Notes under the pieces: generated by a model
Databases searched by the model: none
What the model saw: only the letters and a program-made list of their open reading frames with translations
What the model was told of the DNA's origin: nothing
Assembly: GCA_003228115.1 (NCBI GenBank)
Contig: QEVV01000002.1
Coordinates: forward strand, 434,001 to 498,000
DNA length: 64,000 nucleotides
Reading direction: 5' to 3'
Source: Chloroflexota bacterium
Lineage (GTDB): Bacteria; Chloroflexota; Dehalococcoidia; Lucifugimonadales; SAR202-VII-2
Position numbers and translations under genes: made by a program
Shown: piece after piece, positions 50,831 to 60,284 of the stretch
Layout of the letters: every line of letters starts with the position of its first letter
How positions within the stretch are numbered: the stretch's first letter is position 1

Positions 50831-51784
50831 ATGTTGGTCATAGGCACCGAAGCGGGAGCATACAGAATCTCAGACAGCGGTGAGCAGCTCGGGTCTGCGC
50901 TTGATGGAATGTGGTTCAATGAGATCACACCTGACGGGTCAGGACGCCTCCTGGCTAGCGTACGCGACAATGGTGTGTATGTGAGCACGGACGATGGAGA
51001 AACGTGGCGCTCGGTCTTGGACAACGTAGATGCTTGGACCGTCGCGGTTTCTCCAACCGGCACCCTTTACGCGGGTATCCAAAAAGGCTTGTACCAGAGC
51101 ACGTCCGGCGGAGAAGAGTGGGAAGAGCTCACGGGCCTGCAGGATCTGCCTACCTTCGAGAACTGGGGCTTTCCGTTGGCTCCTCACGTAGCCAACGTTC
51201 ATTCCCTGGCCTTCTCACACAAGGACTCGGACACTATCTACGCTGGCGTTGAGGTTGGCGGAGTTATTGCCTCCTCGGACAGAGGCAAGACTTGGAGAGA
51301 CCTGAGGGAAGGCCTTCATCTGGACATCCACACTCTAGTGAGTGCCCCTGGCAATGAAGACGTTCTTCATGCCGCTACGGGCAGAGGTATGTTTAGGAGC
51401 CTGGACGCCGGCGAGTCTTGGGAGGCAGTGAACGAGGGCCTGGAGTCCATCTACATGATTCCGGCCATGATTCATCCCAAGGACCCGCAGGTGCTATTCA
51501 CGGCGGCATCTCAGGGCAGGCCCCGGTACTGGAGACGTGAGGAAGGCGCCGACGCCACCATGTATCGAAGCAAGAACGGGGGCGACAGTTGGGAGCCCAT
51601 TATGGGCGGCCTGACGGACAGGACACACGGGCTGGTCATGGGCTTTGCCGCAGACCCTGACAACGACGACACTATTTATGCTGGCACCAGCGATGGAGAG
51701 GTGCTGGTCAGCCGCAACCTAGGCGACTCTTGGAGCACGTTCACCGAGGGTTTGCCCTCGATTTACTGCCTAACCGTCGTCTAG
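50831..51784 (+). CDS. BNR/Asp-box beta-propeller protein
   Basis: The 317-residue protein has repeated blades, with Asp-box signatures (S-x-D-x-G-x-T-W) at VSTDDGETWRSV, ASSDRGKTWRDL, RSLDAGESWEAV, RSKNGGDSWEPI and SRNLGDSWSTF. It resembles the sialidase/VPS10/photosystem-II-assembly-factor group. Blades start with DTIYAG or TLYAG. It has no signal peptide, so it would be cytoplasmic. Function cannot be assigned from repeats alone. It is preceded by GGAGG and a good promoter, and followed by a strong terminator, so it forms a single-gene transcript. Confidence 0.85.
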   Translation: MLVIGTEAGAYRISDSGEQLGSALDGMWFNEITPDGSGRLLASVRDNGVYVSTDDGETWRSVLDNVDAWTVAVSPTGTLYAGIQKGLYQSTSGGEEWEELTGLQDLPTFENWGFPLAPHVANVHSLAFSHKDSDTIYAGVEVGGVIASSDRGKTWRDLREGLHLDIHTLVSAPGNEDVLHAATGRGMFRSLDAGESWEAVNEGLESIYMIPAMIHPKDPQVLFTAASQGRPRYWRREEGADATMYRSKNGGDSWEPIMGGLTDRTHGLVMGFAADPDNDDTIYAGTSDGEVLVSRNLGDSWSTFTEGLPSIYCLTVV

Positions 51785-51807
51785 AAATAACCAACAGATC
51801 GGTCATA

Positions 51808-51845
51808 GAAAGCGGCCCCAATGGCGGGGCCGCTTTCTTGTTTTC
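51808..51845 (+). terminator. Rho-independent terminator after BNR-repeat gene
   Basis: GAAAGCGGCCCC (51808-51819) and GGGGCCGCTTTC (51826-51837) form a perfect 12-bp stem with loop AATGGC and a TTGTTTTC tail. Confidence 0.9.
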
Positions 51846-52000
51846 GTTACCCCAGGATGTTGCCAGCACGGGCGGCATGGCATTCAGCCCTGCCATGACC
51901 TTTGGCAGAATGCGACCGGAAGTCCGTCCCCAACGTCTACTCAATTTGGGATGGTAGAGTAGGGGAGCTTCGGCGTAGGCCGACCGCGAGAGGAGGTTCA

Positions 52001-54247
52001 ATGCCTGAGCGGCGTGTCGTCGGTAAGCCCGTGGCTCATCACGAGGGGCCAGACAAGGTGCGCGGCCGCACCCAGTACACCGCAGACTTCTTCTTGCCCA
52101 ACATGCTGTGGGGCAAGACCCTGCGCAGCCCACTTCCCCACGCCCGCATTCTCCGCGTAGACACCTCACGGGCACAGGCATTGGACGGTGTCCATACCGT
52201 CATATCGGGCGCAGACCTCCCGCCTTACCGCTTTGGACGCTATCTCCGTGACATGCCTGTGTTGGCCTGGGACACTGTCAGGTTTGTTGGGGAGCGGGTT
52301 GCCGCAGTCGCTGCCGACGATCCCGACATCGCTGATGAGGCGCTCAGTCTTATCGATGTCCAATATGAAGAGTTGCCCGCTGTCTTCGACCCGCTGGAAG
52401 CTTCCCAGGAGGGCGCTCCCGTTCTCCACGAAGGCATGGTCTATGACGGGGCCTATACTCATCCTGAAGCACCGCTCCTCAACAATCTCTGCGCATACGG
52501 GAAATGGGGCAGGGGAGACGTAGAGGCGGAGTTTGCCAAGGCCGACCGCATATTCGAGCACACGTTTCGCACCCCTATGGGCCACCAGGGCTATATCGAA
52601 CCTCACGCATGCCTCGTATCCGTAGATGCCTCAGGCCACACTGATATCTGGGCGTCCAATAAGTCGCCTTGGACTTTGAGACAACACATGGCCGCCACGC
52701 TGGACTTGCCGCCCGACAATTTCACCGTCCATCCGGTGTCCATTGGCGGGGATTTCGGGGGTAAGGGCCAGGCCCTTGATCCGCTGATTGCCTACCTTCT
52801 TTCTCAACGCTCTGGAAGACCGGTCAAGATGGTGCTCAGCTATGCGGAAGAGTTGCTCGCCATGAACCCTCGCCACCCCAGCATTGTGACCGTCAAGACA
52901 GGTGTTACCAATGACGGCCGCTTATGCGCGCAACACACCCAGGTCACTTTCAACAACGGCGCTTATGGTGCTTTCAAGTCTGTTCCCTACCTAAACATGC
53001 CTGGCGTCAGGCGAGCTGCAAGCTGCTACCGCATCCCGGCTACTTCAATCGAAAGCTCGATCATTTACACCAATACGGTGCCGGGCGGCTTTATGCGGGC
53101 TCCCGGTGGGCCTCAGGTAGCGTTCGCTGTAGAGGTCCAGTTCGACATTATCGCGAAGGCATTGGGCATGGACCCAGCTGCTTTCAGAATGCAAAACCTC
53201 CTGACTGAAGGAGAAACGTCCACGCTGGGTAGCCGCTGGGAACACTTCGACGGCAAGGAGACGCTGGCGAAAGCTCTGGACGTTGTTGGATGGAACACTC
53301 CAAAGAAGGGAGCCTTTGTGGGCAGAGGCATGGCGATGCACGAGCGCTCAGGCGGGCCGGGCACCGCTAGCGTCAAGTTGCTGCTTGATGGAACGGGCCA
53401 TGTGTCGGTTCATACCGGGGTCTACGACGCGGGCCAAGGGGCACTGACGGCGCTCCGCCAAATTGCGGCCGAGGCGCTGGCGCTGCGTCTTGATGACGTG
53501 AGCGTCCATCCTGTCGCTATGGATGGGGAGTTTAGTCAGGACGATGGCTTGGGCGCTACCCGCACGACCCACGTGGCCGGCAACGCCGTCCTCCAAGCCG
53601 CCAAACAATTGAGGAGTCGGTTGCTCCGAGCAATGGTCGGCCGTATGGGAGTATCCGAAGATATATTGACCTGGGATGGCGCGAATGTGGTTGGCCCTGG
53701 CCGGACCGTTTCCTTCAAGGAAGCCGCGAGCCGAGCTGTTGAGGCCAACGGGGGGCTCATTGTTGAGGCCGTAACGCTGCAATCGAAGGAAGCAGAACAT
53801 ACGTCGTTCACGGCCCAGGTGGCCGAGGTGAAGGTGGACCCGGACACGGGTCATGTACAGGTGCGGAAGCTGGTCACTGTCCATGAGGTGGGTACCGTCA
53901 TCAACGAACTAGCGCATCAAGGTCAGGTGGAAGGCGGCATTGTTCAAGGGCTTGGGTTCGGAACAATGGAGGAGATGCCCGTCGAAGAAGGCAGGCCCAC
54001 CACGCTCCATATGGGGGATTTCAAAGTCCCGAACATTGCGGACGTGCCTGAGTTGGAGACCGTTCTTTTGAAGCGCTCCGGAGGGTCGGCCCCGTACCAG
54101 GCGAGGGTCATTGGCGAGGTGAGTAACGTTCCTCTGGGTGCTGCTATTGCCAACGCAGTCTACGATGCTATTGGTGTTCCTCTGTTTGAACTGCCTGCCA
54201 CAGCGGAGCGCGTCTACCGGCTGCTGCAGGAATTCGATAAGGCATGA
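52001..54247 (+). CDS. Xanthine dehydrogenase family molybdopterin-binding large subunit
   Basis: The 748-residue protein is the Mo-cofactor subunit of the xanthine dehydrogenase/aldehyde oxidase/CO dehydrogenase family. It has the small N-terminal domain (GPDKVRGRTQYTADFFLPNM), SIGGDFGGKGQALDPLIAYL in the substrate domain, FMRAPGGPQVAFAVE (conserved Arg-Ala-Pro-Gly), DAGQGALTALRQI and the active-site region with Glu in GQVEGGIVQGLGFGTMEEM. The CoxL loop AYRCSFR is absent, so it is not form I CO dehydrogenase. The start at 52001 follows AGAGGAGG; the longer frame from 51902 is not family-like. The FAD and [2Fe-2S] subunits that normally neighbour it are not present in the window. Confidence 0.9.
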   Translation: MPERRVVGKPVAHHEGPDKVRGRTQYTADFFLPNMLWGKTLRSPLPHARILRVDTSRAQALDGVHTVISGADLPPYRFGRYLRDMPVLAWDTVRFVGERVAAVAADDPDIADEALSLIDVQYEELPAVFDPLEASQEGAPVLHEGMVYDGAYTHPEAPLLNNLCAYGKWGRGDVEAEFAKADRIFEHTFRTPMGHQGYIEPHACLVSVDASGHTDIWASNKSPWTLRQHMAATLDLPPDNFTVHPVSIGGDFGGKGQALDPLIAYLLSQRSGRPVKMVLSYAEELLAMNPRHPSIVTVKTGVTNDGRLCAQHTQVTFNNGAYGAFKSVPYLNMPGVRRAASCYRIPATSIESSIIYTNTVPGGFMRAPGGPQVAFAVEVQFDIIAKALGMDPAAFRMQNLLTEGETSTLGSRWEHFDGKETLAKALDVVGWNTPKKGAFVGRGMAMHERSGGPGTASVKLLLDGTGHVSVHTGVYDAGQGALTALRQIAAEALALRLDDVSVHPVAMDGEFSQDDGLGATRTTHVAGNAVLQAAKQLRSRLLRAMVGRMGVSEDILTWDGANVVGPGRTVSFKEAASRAVEANGGLIVEAVTLQSKEAEHTSFTAQVAEVKVDPDTGHVQVRKLVTVHEVGTVINELAHQGQVEGGIVQGLGFGTMEEMPVEEGRPTTLHMGDFKVPNIADVPELETVLLKRSGGSAPYQARVIGEVSNVPLGAAIANAVYDAIGVPLFELPATAERVYRLLQEFDKA

Positions 54248-54318
54248 ATTCCCTAAACCGCTTTAATGAGGTGTCCTAAGGCCAGCCGAAAAACTTTCCC
54301 GAATGATGGAGCAAGCTC

Positions 54319-55179
54319 ATGAAGGTAGCCATAGGGAGCCCCAACGTAGTGAAAGGAGTGGACGCTCGCTTGCTGATGGAGTGGGCGTCTAGAGTGGACG
54401 GCGGCCCTTTCTCAAGCCTCGGCACCATGGATATCGTCTCCTCCTACGGCTACGAGCCATTGGCTGTGCTGGCTGCTGCTGCGGCAGTAACCCAGAGGGT
54501 GCGCCTCATGACCAACATCATGTTGGGGCCCGTGAGAAATTCATTGATCCTGGCCAAGCAGGCCCTGAGCATCGACGCCATTTCCGGCGGGCGTCTCACC
54601 CTTGGCCTTGCTGTGGGGAGTCGCGAAGGGGACTATTTGGGCTCTCCGGTGCCTTTCCGGCAGCGAGGCCGTGGGTTCGAAGAGCAACTGGTTCTTATCA
54701 AGCGTCTCTGGGCCGGGGAGCCTGCCAGAGATGGGGGAGGTCCAGTAGGTCCGCCCCCGGCACAGTCCGGTGGACCGGAACTCCTTGTCGGTGGCTATTC
54801 TTCGCAGGCCCTGGACCGGGCAGGCCGCCTCGCCGATGGATACATAGCGTCAGGCGCTTCTGCAGAGCAGGCCCTGGCAACCTTTACCAGAGCGAAAGAG
54901 GCATGGAACGCCGCTGGGCGTACGGGGGAATTTCGTTTCGTGGCCATGCAGTCCTTCGCCCTCGGCCCCAAGGCCCAAGAGGGGGGCGAGGCCCACATCC
55001 GTAGCTTCTATGGTGCTTCCGCAGCCATGCAGATGGTGCTGGACACCTTTCTCCGGACGCCTGCGCAGGTGAAAGACGCTCTCAGCGCCTTTTCTGATGT
55101 AGGCGTTGACGAGTTTGTCTTGTCGCCGGCCATCGCTGAGCTTGATCAGATCGATCGATTGGCTGACCTCATCGGGTAG
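54319..55179 (+). CDS. LLM-class flavin-dependent oxidoreductase
   Basis: The 286-residue protein is a bacterial luciferase-like TIM barrel. It has DIVSSYGYEPLAVLAAAAAV and VRLMTNIMLGPVRNSLILAK (strand 2-3 region), DAISGGRLTLGLAVGSREGD and LLVGGYSSQALDRAGRLADG, typical of the F420- or FMN-dependent LLM group. It is shorter than full luciferase-like monooxygenases. The partner cofactor cannot be chosen from sequence. It lies between the Mo subunit and valS, with 71 bp from the former, so cotranscription is possible. Confidence 0.88.
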   Translation: MKVAIGSPNVVKGVDARLLMEWASRVDGGPFSSLGTMDIVSSYGYEPLAVLAAAAAVTQRVRLMTNIMLGPVRNSLILAKQALSIDAISGGRLTLGLAVGSREGDYLGSPVPFRQRGRGFEEQLVLIKRLWAGEPARDGGGPVGPPPAQSGGPELLVGGYSSQALDRAGRLADGYIASGASAEQALATFTRAKEAWNAAGRTGEFRFVAMQSFALGPKAQEGGEAHIRSFYGASAAMQMVLDTFLRTPAQVKDALSAFSDVGVDEFVLSPAIAELDQIDRLADLIG

Positions 55180-55245
55180 GAAGGTAAGCAGCCCCCTTTT
55201 TTAGTTCGGATAGCGATTTCCAGCATGGCTCTGGCTGGCCTCGCG

Positions 55246-55275
55246 TTGCGCTCGCCAGATACGCCCCCGTAGAAT
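55246..55275 (+). promoter_or_regulatory. Candidate sigma70 promoter of valS
   Basis: TTGCGC (55246-55251) and TAGAAT (55270-55275) are 18 bp apart. The leader before valS is too short for a T-box. Confidence 0.45.
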
Positions 55276-55308
55276 TGTTGTTCACATCTGTTCGTATGGA
55301 ACGTGCCC

Positions 55309-57987
55309 ATGACCACTTCCCAGAAGCCGCAGGAAATCCCCAAGGCGTATGAGCCGAATACCGTCGAGCAGCGGCTTTACCAGAATTGGGAAGAGCGCGG
55401 CTATTTCACTCCCTCCCCTGACCCGGACAAAGAGCCTTTCGTCATTATCATGCCGCCGCCCAATGTCACGGGCAGCCTGCACTTGGGTCACGGGATCACC
55501 GCCTCTCTACAGGACGCTCTGACCCGCTGGCATCGCATGTTGGGCAAATCTGCCCTCTGGCTCCCAGGCACGGATCATGCAGGCATCGCCACGCAAATGG
55601 TGGTGGAGCGTGACCTCGCCACTGAAGGCCTAACTCGTCACCAATTGGGCAGGGAGAAGTTCGTGGAGCGGGTCTGGGAGTGGGTGGCGAAGTATGGAAG
55701 CATCATCACCCAGCAGCACAAGAGCCTGGGGGCTTCCTGCGACTGGACTCGCGAGGCGTTCACTTTGGACCCAGGACCCGCCCGCGCCGTTCGCACTACC
55801 TTCGTCAATCTGTACAACAAAGGCCTTATCTATCGAGGCGAACGCATCATCAACTGGTGCCCTCGCTGTGGCACGGCCCTTTCCGATCTGGAGGTGAACC
55901 ACCAGATGGAGGCAGGCAAGCTATACCACCTCCGTTACCCCATCGAAGGGGACGACGGGTATCTGGTCGTCGCCACAACTCGACCTGAGACGATGGTTGC
56001 TGATACTGCAGTGGCTGTGAATCCGGATGATCCACGCCACAACCACCTTATCGGCAAGACGGTTCTGCTACCCATCATTGGCCGGTCGCTGCCCATTATT
56101 GGTGACGAAGCAGTTGAGGTAGAGTTCGGCACCGGCGCCTTGAAGGTCACACCTGGCCATGACGCCACGGACTTTGAAGTGGGTCAGCGCCATGGCTTGC
56201 CAGTCATCAATGCGATGAACCTGGACGCTACCATGAACGAACAGGCGGGTCCCTACGCAGGTATGGACCGGTTCGCCGCCCGCGAGGCCATAGTTAAGGA
56301 GCTTGAAGAGCAAGGTTTAGTAGACCGGCTGGAGGACTACCAGGTGTCGCTGGGGCATTGCCAGCGGTGCGACACCGTGGTTGAGCCTCTTGTAAGCAAG
56401 CAATGGTTCGTGCAGATGGAACCCTTGGCGAAGCCAGCCATTGAAGCGGTGCGCGACGGCACAATCAAGATCGTTCCAGAGCGATTCGTCAACGATTACA
56501 TGCACTGGATGACCAATATTCGGGACTGGTGCATTTCCCGGCAACTCTGGTGGGGGCACCGGATCCCCGTATGGTACTGCGACGACTGTGGACACGAGAT
56601 GGCTGCCGTCGAAGCCCCTGAGCGGTGTGAGAGTTGTCAGTCGGCCGCCCTGACGCAGGACCTTGATGTGTTGGATACCTGGTTCAGTTCTGGCCTATGG
56701 CCTCACTCAACCCTGGGCTGGCCCGACGATACCGAAGACCTGCGGTATTTCTACCCGACCACGGTCATGGAAACGGGTTACGACATCATTTTCTTTTGGG
56801 TAGCTCGCATGGTGATGCTGGGGATCGAGAATATGGGAGAGGCCCCGTTCAAGACCATCTACCTGCACGGCCTCGTGCGCGACGCCCAGGGTAAGAAGAT
56901 GAGCAAGACCTCAGGGAACGTGATGGACCCTCTTGACCTTGTTAAGGAGTACGGCGCGGACGCTCTTCGCGTTGCCCTTATGGTCGGCGTGACGCCTGGC
57001 AACGACATGCGCCTCTCGCCGACCAAGGTGGAAGCGGGGCGAAACTTCGCCAACAAGCTTTGGAACGCCGCCCGGTTTGTCTCTATGAGTCTGGAGGGAC
57101 AGGAAGAAGCCCTGCAAGGCTGGAGCAACCCAACGCCTCAGCATCGTCATGACCGCTGGATTATGAGCCGCTTGGCTCTGGTGACCCGGCAGGTCAACAC
57201 TTACCTGGAGCAGTTCCAGATCGGAGAGGCGGCGCGGGTGCTTCAGGACTTCTTGTGGAGCGAGTACTGCGACTGGTTTATTGAAGTTGCCAAGGTGCGC
57301 CTGCGGAACGAGCCCGAAGCGCCTTCACCGTTGCCATTCCTGGCGCATGTTTTGGAGCAGGTCTTGCGCCTCCTCCACCCATTCATGCCCTTCATCACGG
57401 AGGAAGTGTGGCAAAACTTGATCGCCCGGCTGCCCTCCGAATTGCCCCTTCCTGATTCCATCATGCTGGCTTCCTATCCCACGGATGCTGGTGTTGAGGA
57501 CAAGAATGCTGAAGAAGAGATGGCGCTGACGATGAGTATCGTCCGGGCTATTAGGGCTGTACGGGCCGAGTTCAAACTGCCCCCGGCTCAGTTGATGGAG
57601 GCGGTGGTGGAGGCCAAGGGCCTGACAAGTGTGGCTGTTGAGGAAGAGCCTTACGTTACACAACTGGCGCGCATTGGCGAATACACAGTCCTGGCCGAAG
57701 GACAGGAGCGGCCTTCGATGGAGAACGCTGTTACGTTGGTGCTGAGCCAGGCGGCTGTGCTTGTTCCGCTGGGCGGCCTCGTCGATCTTGCTGCTGAGCG
57801 ACGCCGTTTGGAGAAGGAGCTCGCTGAAGGGCAGCAAAACATGCAACGGCTCGAAGGTCGGCTGGGGGACGCGGCTTTCCTAGAGAAGGCGCCTGACAAC
57901 GTGATCGAGCGGGAGCGGGAACGGCTGGCGTCCCTGCAGGAGCAGGGCATGCGACTCAGGGAGTTCCTAGCCCAACTGGGTGGCTAG
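55309..57987 (+). CDS. valS: Valyl-tRNA synthetase
   Basis: The 892-residue class I synthetase has the HIGH motif in PPPNVTGSLHLGHG (about 45-58), the editing domain with TTRPETMVADTAVAVN, the KMSKS loop as KKMSKTSGNVMDPLDLV (about 535) and a C-terminal coiled coil (RRLEKELAEGQQNMQRLEGR) that grips the tRNA. It charges tRNA-Val and removes mischarged Thr. A GTG six bases earlier would add two residues (VP-MTTSQKP); the ATG at 55309 is chosen for its codon, although no strong ribosome-binding site is seen for either. Length and motifs are complete. Confidence 0.97.
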   Translation: MTTSQKPQEIPKAYEPNTVEQRLYQNWEERGYFTPSPDPDKEPFVIIMPPPNVTGSLHLGHGITASLQDALTRWHRMLGKSALWLPGTDHAGIATQMVVERDLATEGLTRHQLGREKFVERVWEWVAKYGSIITQQHKSLGASCDWTREAFTLDPGPARAVRTTFVNLYNKGLIYRGERIINWCPRCGTALSDLEVNHQMEAGKLYHLRYPIEGDDGYLVVATTRPETMVADTAVAVNPDDPRHNHLIGKTVLLPIIGRSLPIIGDEAVEVEFGTGALKVTPGHDATDFEVGQRHGLPVINAMNLDATMNEQAGPYAGMDRFAAREAIVKELEEQGLVDRLEDYQVSLGHCQRCDTVVEPLVSKQWFVQMEPLAKPAIEAVRDGTIKIVPERFVNDYMHWMTNIRDWCISRQLWWGHRIPVWYCDDCGHEMAAVEAPERCESCQSAALTQDLDVLDTWFSSGLWPHSTLGWPDDTEDLRYFYPTTVMETGYDIIFFWVARMVMLGIENMGEAPFKTIYLHGLVRDAQGKKMSKTSGNVMDPLDLVKEYGADALRVALMVGVTPGNDMRLSPTKVEAGRNFANKLWNAARFVSMSLEGQEEALQGWSNPTPQHRHDRWIMSRLALVTRQVNTYLEQFQIGEAARVLQDFLWSEYCDWFIEVAKVRLRNEPEAPSPLPFLAHVLEQVLRLLHPFMPFITEEVWQNLIARLPSELPLPDSIMLASYPTDAGVEDKNAEEEMALTMSIVRAIRAVRAEFKLPPAQLMEAVVEAKGLTSVAVEEEPYVTQLARIGEYTVLAEGQERPSMENAVTLVLSQAAVLVPLGGLVDLAAERRRLEKELAEGQQNMQRLEGRLGDAAFLEKAPDNVIERERERLASLQEQGMRLREFLAQLGG

Positions 57988-58010
57988 GAAACCGCTAACT
58001 CGACTCAACG

Positions 58011-58169
58011 TCATTCGAAAAGCACCTGATCCCCGGCTCGGAATGTATTCAGCTCCGCTAGGCCCGCGCCGCTCTCGAGGGCGTTTGGATAGTCTTCATA
58101 CGCCGATAGACCGTCAGCTGATCGTCTGGGACCACTCCCTTTGACTTCCTGCATACTGCTTGGCGTCAT
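58011..58169 (-). pseudogene. Possible DUF192 C-terminal remnant
   Basis: On the reverse strand 52 residues end with SAYEDYPNALESGAGLAELN then TFRAGDQVLFE, resembling the last part of DUF192 proteins (ALE-x-GxxxxxxIxxGDxVxF). The N-terminal half is absent and a stop lies a few codons upstream. It may be a decayed gene or a chance match. Otherwise the 275-bp gap between valS and the HAD hydrolase shows nothing. Confidence 0.25.
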
Positions 58170-58262
58170 GCTTAAGGCCCTTTGATGTCCAAGTCACGTC
58201 TGTATAGGCGATGGGGTACCATGGACATGGCTTCGGGCTAGATTCTCTCTAGCAGGTTCAAC

Positions 58263-59021
58263 GTGGCTGATCCTCTTGCTGTTACCTTTGATCTCTGGCA
58301 GACCCTGATTGTTGATCAACCAGGGGGTGCAGAGACCCGCAGACGCTGGCGATTACAAGGCGCATTTGATGCGCTGAACAAGGCTGGCTTTCCAGCAACT
58401 TGGGAGCAGGTCCACAACGCCTACGACGGATGCCTGGGTGTTTGCCAGGAAGTTCGCGGCCAAGGTGAAGATGTCTCCTTTTCGGGGCAGATACGCATCT
58501 TCCTGAATCAGATCCAGTCTGGGCTTACTGACAGGCTGACCTCCGAAACCCTTGCAGAAATCACAGAGACGTATCGAGACGCCTATTTTTCCTGTCCGTT
58601 ACCGGCGGCTCCGGGGTCCTATGAAGTGCTGAACGATCTTCAGCAGCGGGGTGTGCGTCTGGGCCTCATATCGAATACGGGTACTACTCCCGGCGCAACC
58701 TTTCGCCAGAGCCTTAAGAGTCTTGGTCTCCTCGACTATTTCGATGTCCTCACCTTTTCCGATGAGGTTGGATTGGCCAAACCGTCCCCCCGTATCTTCC
58801 ACCTCACGCTCGAACAACTTGGGGTAACTCCTGGGCGAGCCATTCACGTCGGCGATGCCCTTGAGCATGACATAGCTGGGGCCATGGCGGCAGGCATGGG
58901 GTCCCTATGGATCAACCATGGAAATGGCCGAAGCCCAGACCCCGCGCCCGACGCTGCAGTGGGCAGTATGGAACAGGTCTTACCTGAGCTAGCTCGCCTG
59001 TTGGGGCGTCTTGCTGATTGA
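58263..59021 (+). CDS. HAD-superfamily hydrolase
   Basis: The 252-residue protein is a HAD hydrolase with an alpha-helical cap. Motif I is VTFDLWQTLIVDQPG (Asp nucleophile; DLWQT pattern), motif II is LISNTGTTPG, motif III is the Lys in VGLAKPSPRIFHLTLE, and motif IV is HVGDALEHDIAGAMAAG. Such proteins are phosphatases of small metabolites or, when they carry the DxxxT variant, dehalogenase- or phosphatase-like. The start is GTG at 58263, with AGCAGG about ten bases upstream. The YihY gene begins 6 bp after the stop, so the pair is cotranscribed. Confidence 0.9.
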   Translation: MADPLAVTFDLWQTLIVDQPGGAETRRRWRLQGAFDALNKAGFPATWEQVHNAYDGCLGVCQEVRGQGEDVSFSGQIRIFLNQIQSGLTDRLTSETLAEITETYRDAYFSCPLPAAPGSYEVLNDLQQRGVRLGLISNTGTTPGATFRQSLKSLGLLDYFDVLTFSDEVGLAKPSPRIFHLTLEQLGVTPGRAIHVGDALEHDIAGAMAAGMGSLWINHGNGRSPDPAPDAAVGSMEQVLPELARLLGRLAD

Positions 59022-59027
59022 TGGGGA

Positions 59028-59993
59028 ATGGGGAGCAACGTGAGAGAGCGCGCCGGGGAACTCAAGCGCTGGTGGGAAACGCTCTCGCAGCGGATCAAGG
59101 GCAGTCCCTTGGCAAACCATCCGCTTGCCCTGTTGGTGACACGGGTGGTTCGAGACCTGAACCGCGACGATGGCACCCACATGGCTGCTGGGGTTGCCTA
59201 CTATGCCTTTATCTCTTTGTTTCCCCTCGTGCTGGGCTTATTGGCCATTGGGGGCGTTGTCCTGGGCTCGGCTGAGGGCCTTCAGGAGGAGCTGCTAGCC
59301 TTCATCGCCAACTATGTCCCCGGCTCTGCGGAGTTGGTTTCCGACAACGTCGACACGGTGGTCCGGTACAGTACGCCGTTGGGGATCGCCTCGCTTGTGG
59401 GACTGTTCTGGACGGCCAGCGCCGTTTTTGGCGCTATCACCCGTGCCGTCAACCGCGCATGGGGTGTGCGACGTGACCGGCCCTTCTATCGTAGCAAGCC
59501 GAGACAAATGTTTATGGCGTTGTCCCTGGGGCTGCTTTTCCTAGCCTCGATGGCTCTTAGCTCTGCTGTGAGCTTTCTCAGCAATGTTCGTATTGATGTG
59601 CTGGGATGGGAGGTCACGGGGCCATCAGGACTGGTGAACCTCATGCTTCAGATCGTGCCTTGGGCGATTACCCTTTCTATTTTCCTGACCCTCTACAAGT
59701 TCCTGCCGAACTGCAAGACGTATTGGCGTTATATCTGGCCGGGCGCATCGGTGGCTGCGTTGTTATTCGTGCTGGCCCAGAGCCTTTTCCTTTGGTACTT
59801 GCGGAACTTTGCTGCCTACGACGAGGTCTACGGTCCGTTGACGTCCGTTATCGGCCTGCTGTTCTGGGCATATCTGTCTGCCCTGATCCTCATCATTGGT
59901 GCAGAGATCAGCAGCGAATATGAGAAGCTGCGGAATGAAGGCAGGCGATGGATTGGGCTGAAACAGCCGGAAGCGGGGAGCCTAGAGGGTTAG
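59028..59993 (+). CDS. YihY/BrkB family membrane protein
   Basis: The 321-residue protein has the characteristic DGTHMAAGVAYYAFISLFPL segment near 50-70 and six hydrophobic helices, ending with LFWAYLSALILIIGAEISSE and a basic cytoplasmic tail. YihY/BrkB proteins were once taken for ribonuclease BN, but their role is a transporter- or envelope-related one that remains unclear. A GTG at 59040 (VRERAGELKRWW) has the better GGGAG spacing and could be the true start. It converges with ccmD, which ends 11 bp away. Confidence 0.87.
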   Translation: MGSNVRERAGELKRWWETLSQRIKGSPLANHPLALLVTRVVRDLNRDDGTHMAAGVAYYAFISLFPLVLGLLAIGGVVLGSAEGLQEELLAFIANYVPGSAELVSDNVDTVVRYSTPLGIASLVGLFWTASAVFGAITRAVNRAWGVRRDRPFYRSKPRQMFMALSLGLLFLASMALSSAVSFLSNVRIDVLGWEVTGPSGLVNLMLQIVPWAITLSIFLTLYKFLPNCKTYWRYIWPGASVAALLFVLAQSLFLWYLRNFAAYDEVYGPLTSVIGLLFWAYLSALILIIGAEISSEYEKLRNEGRRWIGLKQPEAGSLEG

Positions 59994-60004
59994 CCCGGCG
60001 GGAG

Positions 60005-60277
60005 CTATCCGCTGGCCGTAGACCCGTCCTGTTCTTCTAGGGCCTGCCGGAGGGCCTTGACCTCGCGCTCAAGCTCTCGTTGCCGTCGCGAGAGGACCAG
60101 AATATAGACGACCAGGCCCACGAATACGATGGTGTAGGCGGCAAACAGGAACGGCAGGTTTCCCTCAGGGTTGGACTCCTGCCCCAGGATGGATCGGGTA
60201 ACGGCGAAGGCCGGCACCGGCACAATGGCCAAGGCAATTATGACGAGCGCAATCAAGGTATGCAGATGTCGGGCCAT
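60005..60277 (-). CDS. ccmD: CcmD-like haem exporter small subunit
   Basis: The 90-residue protein is larger than E. coli CcmD but has the same plan. A signal-like helix (LHTLIALVIIALAIVPVPAF) is followed by a second helix in LPFLFAAYTIVFVGLVVYIL, then LSRRQRELEREVKALRQALE, a basic cytoplasmic coiled coil. CcmD holds the CcmABC complex to CcmE. The start at 60277 (MARHLHTL) is chosen because upstream codons overlap ccmC. It lies 7 bp after the ccmC stop and ends the operon. Confidence 0.8.
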   Translation of the reverse strand: MARHLHTLIALVIIALAIVPVPAFAVTRSILGQESNPEGNLPFLFAAYTIVFVGLVVYILVLSRRQRELEREVKALRQALEEQDGSTASG

Positions 60278-60284
60278 GAAGCTC

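Noticed and set aside
52001..54247. Form I carbon monoxide dehydrogenase large subunit
   Set aside because: The diagnostic CoxL active-site loop is absent and the small and medium subunit genes are missing.
55180..55308. T-box riboswitch ahead of valS
   Set aside because: The leader is about 130 bp and lacks the needed stems and the T-box sequence.
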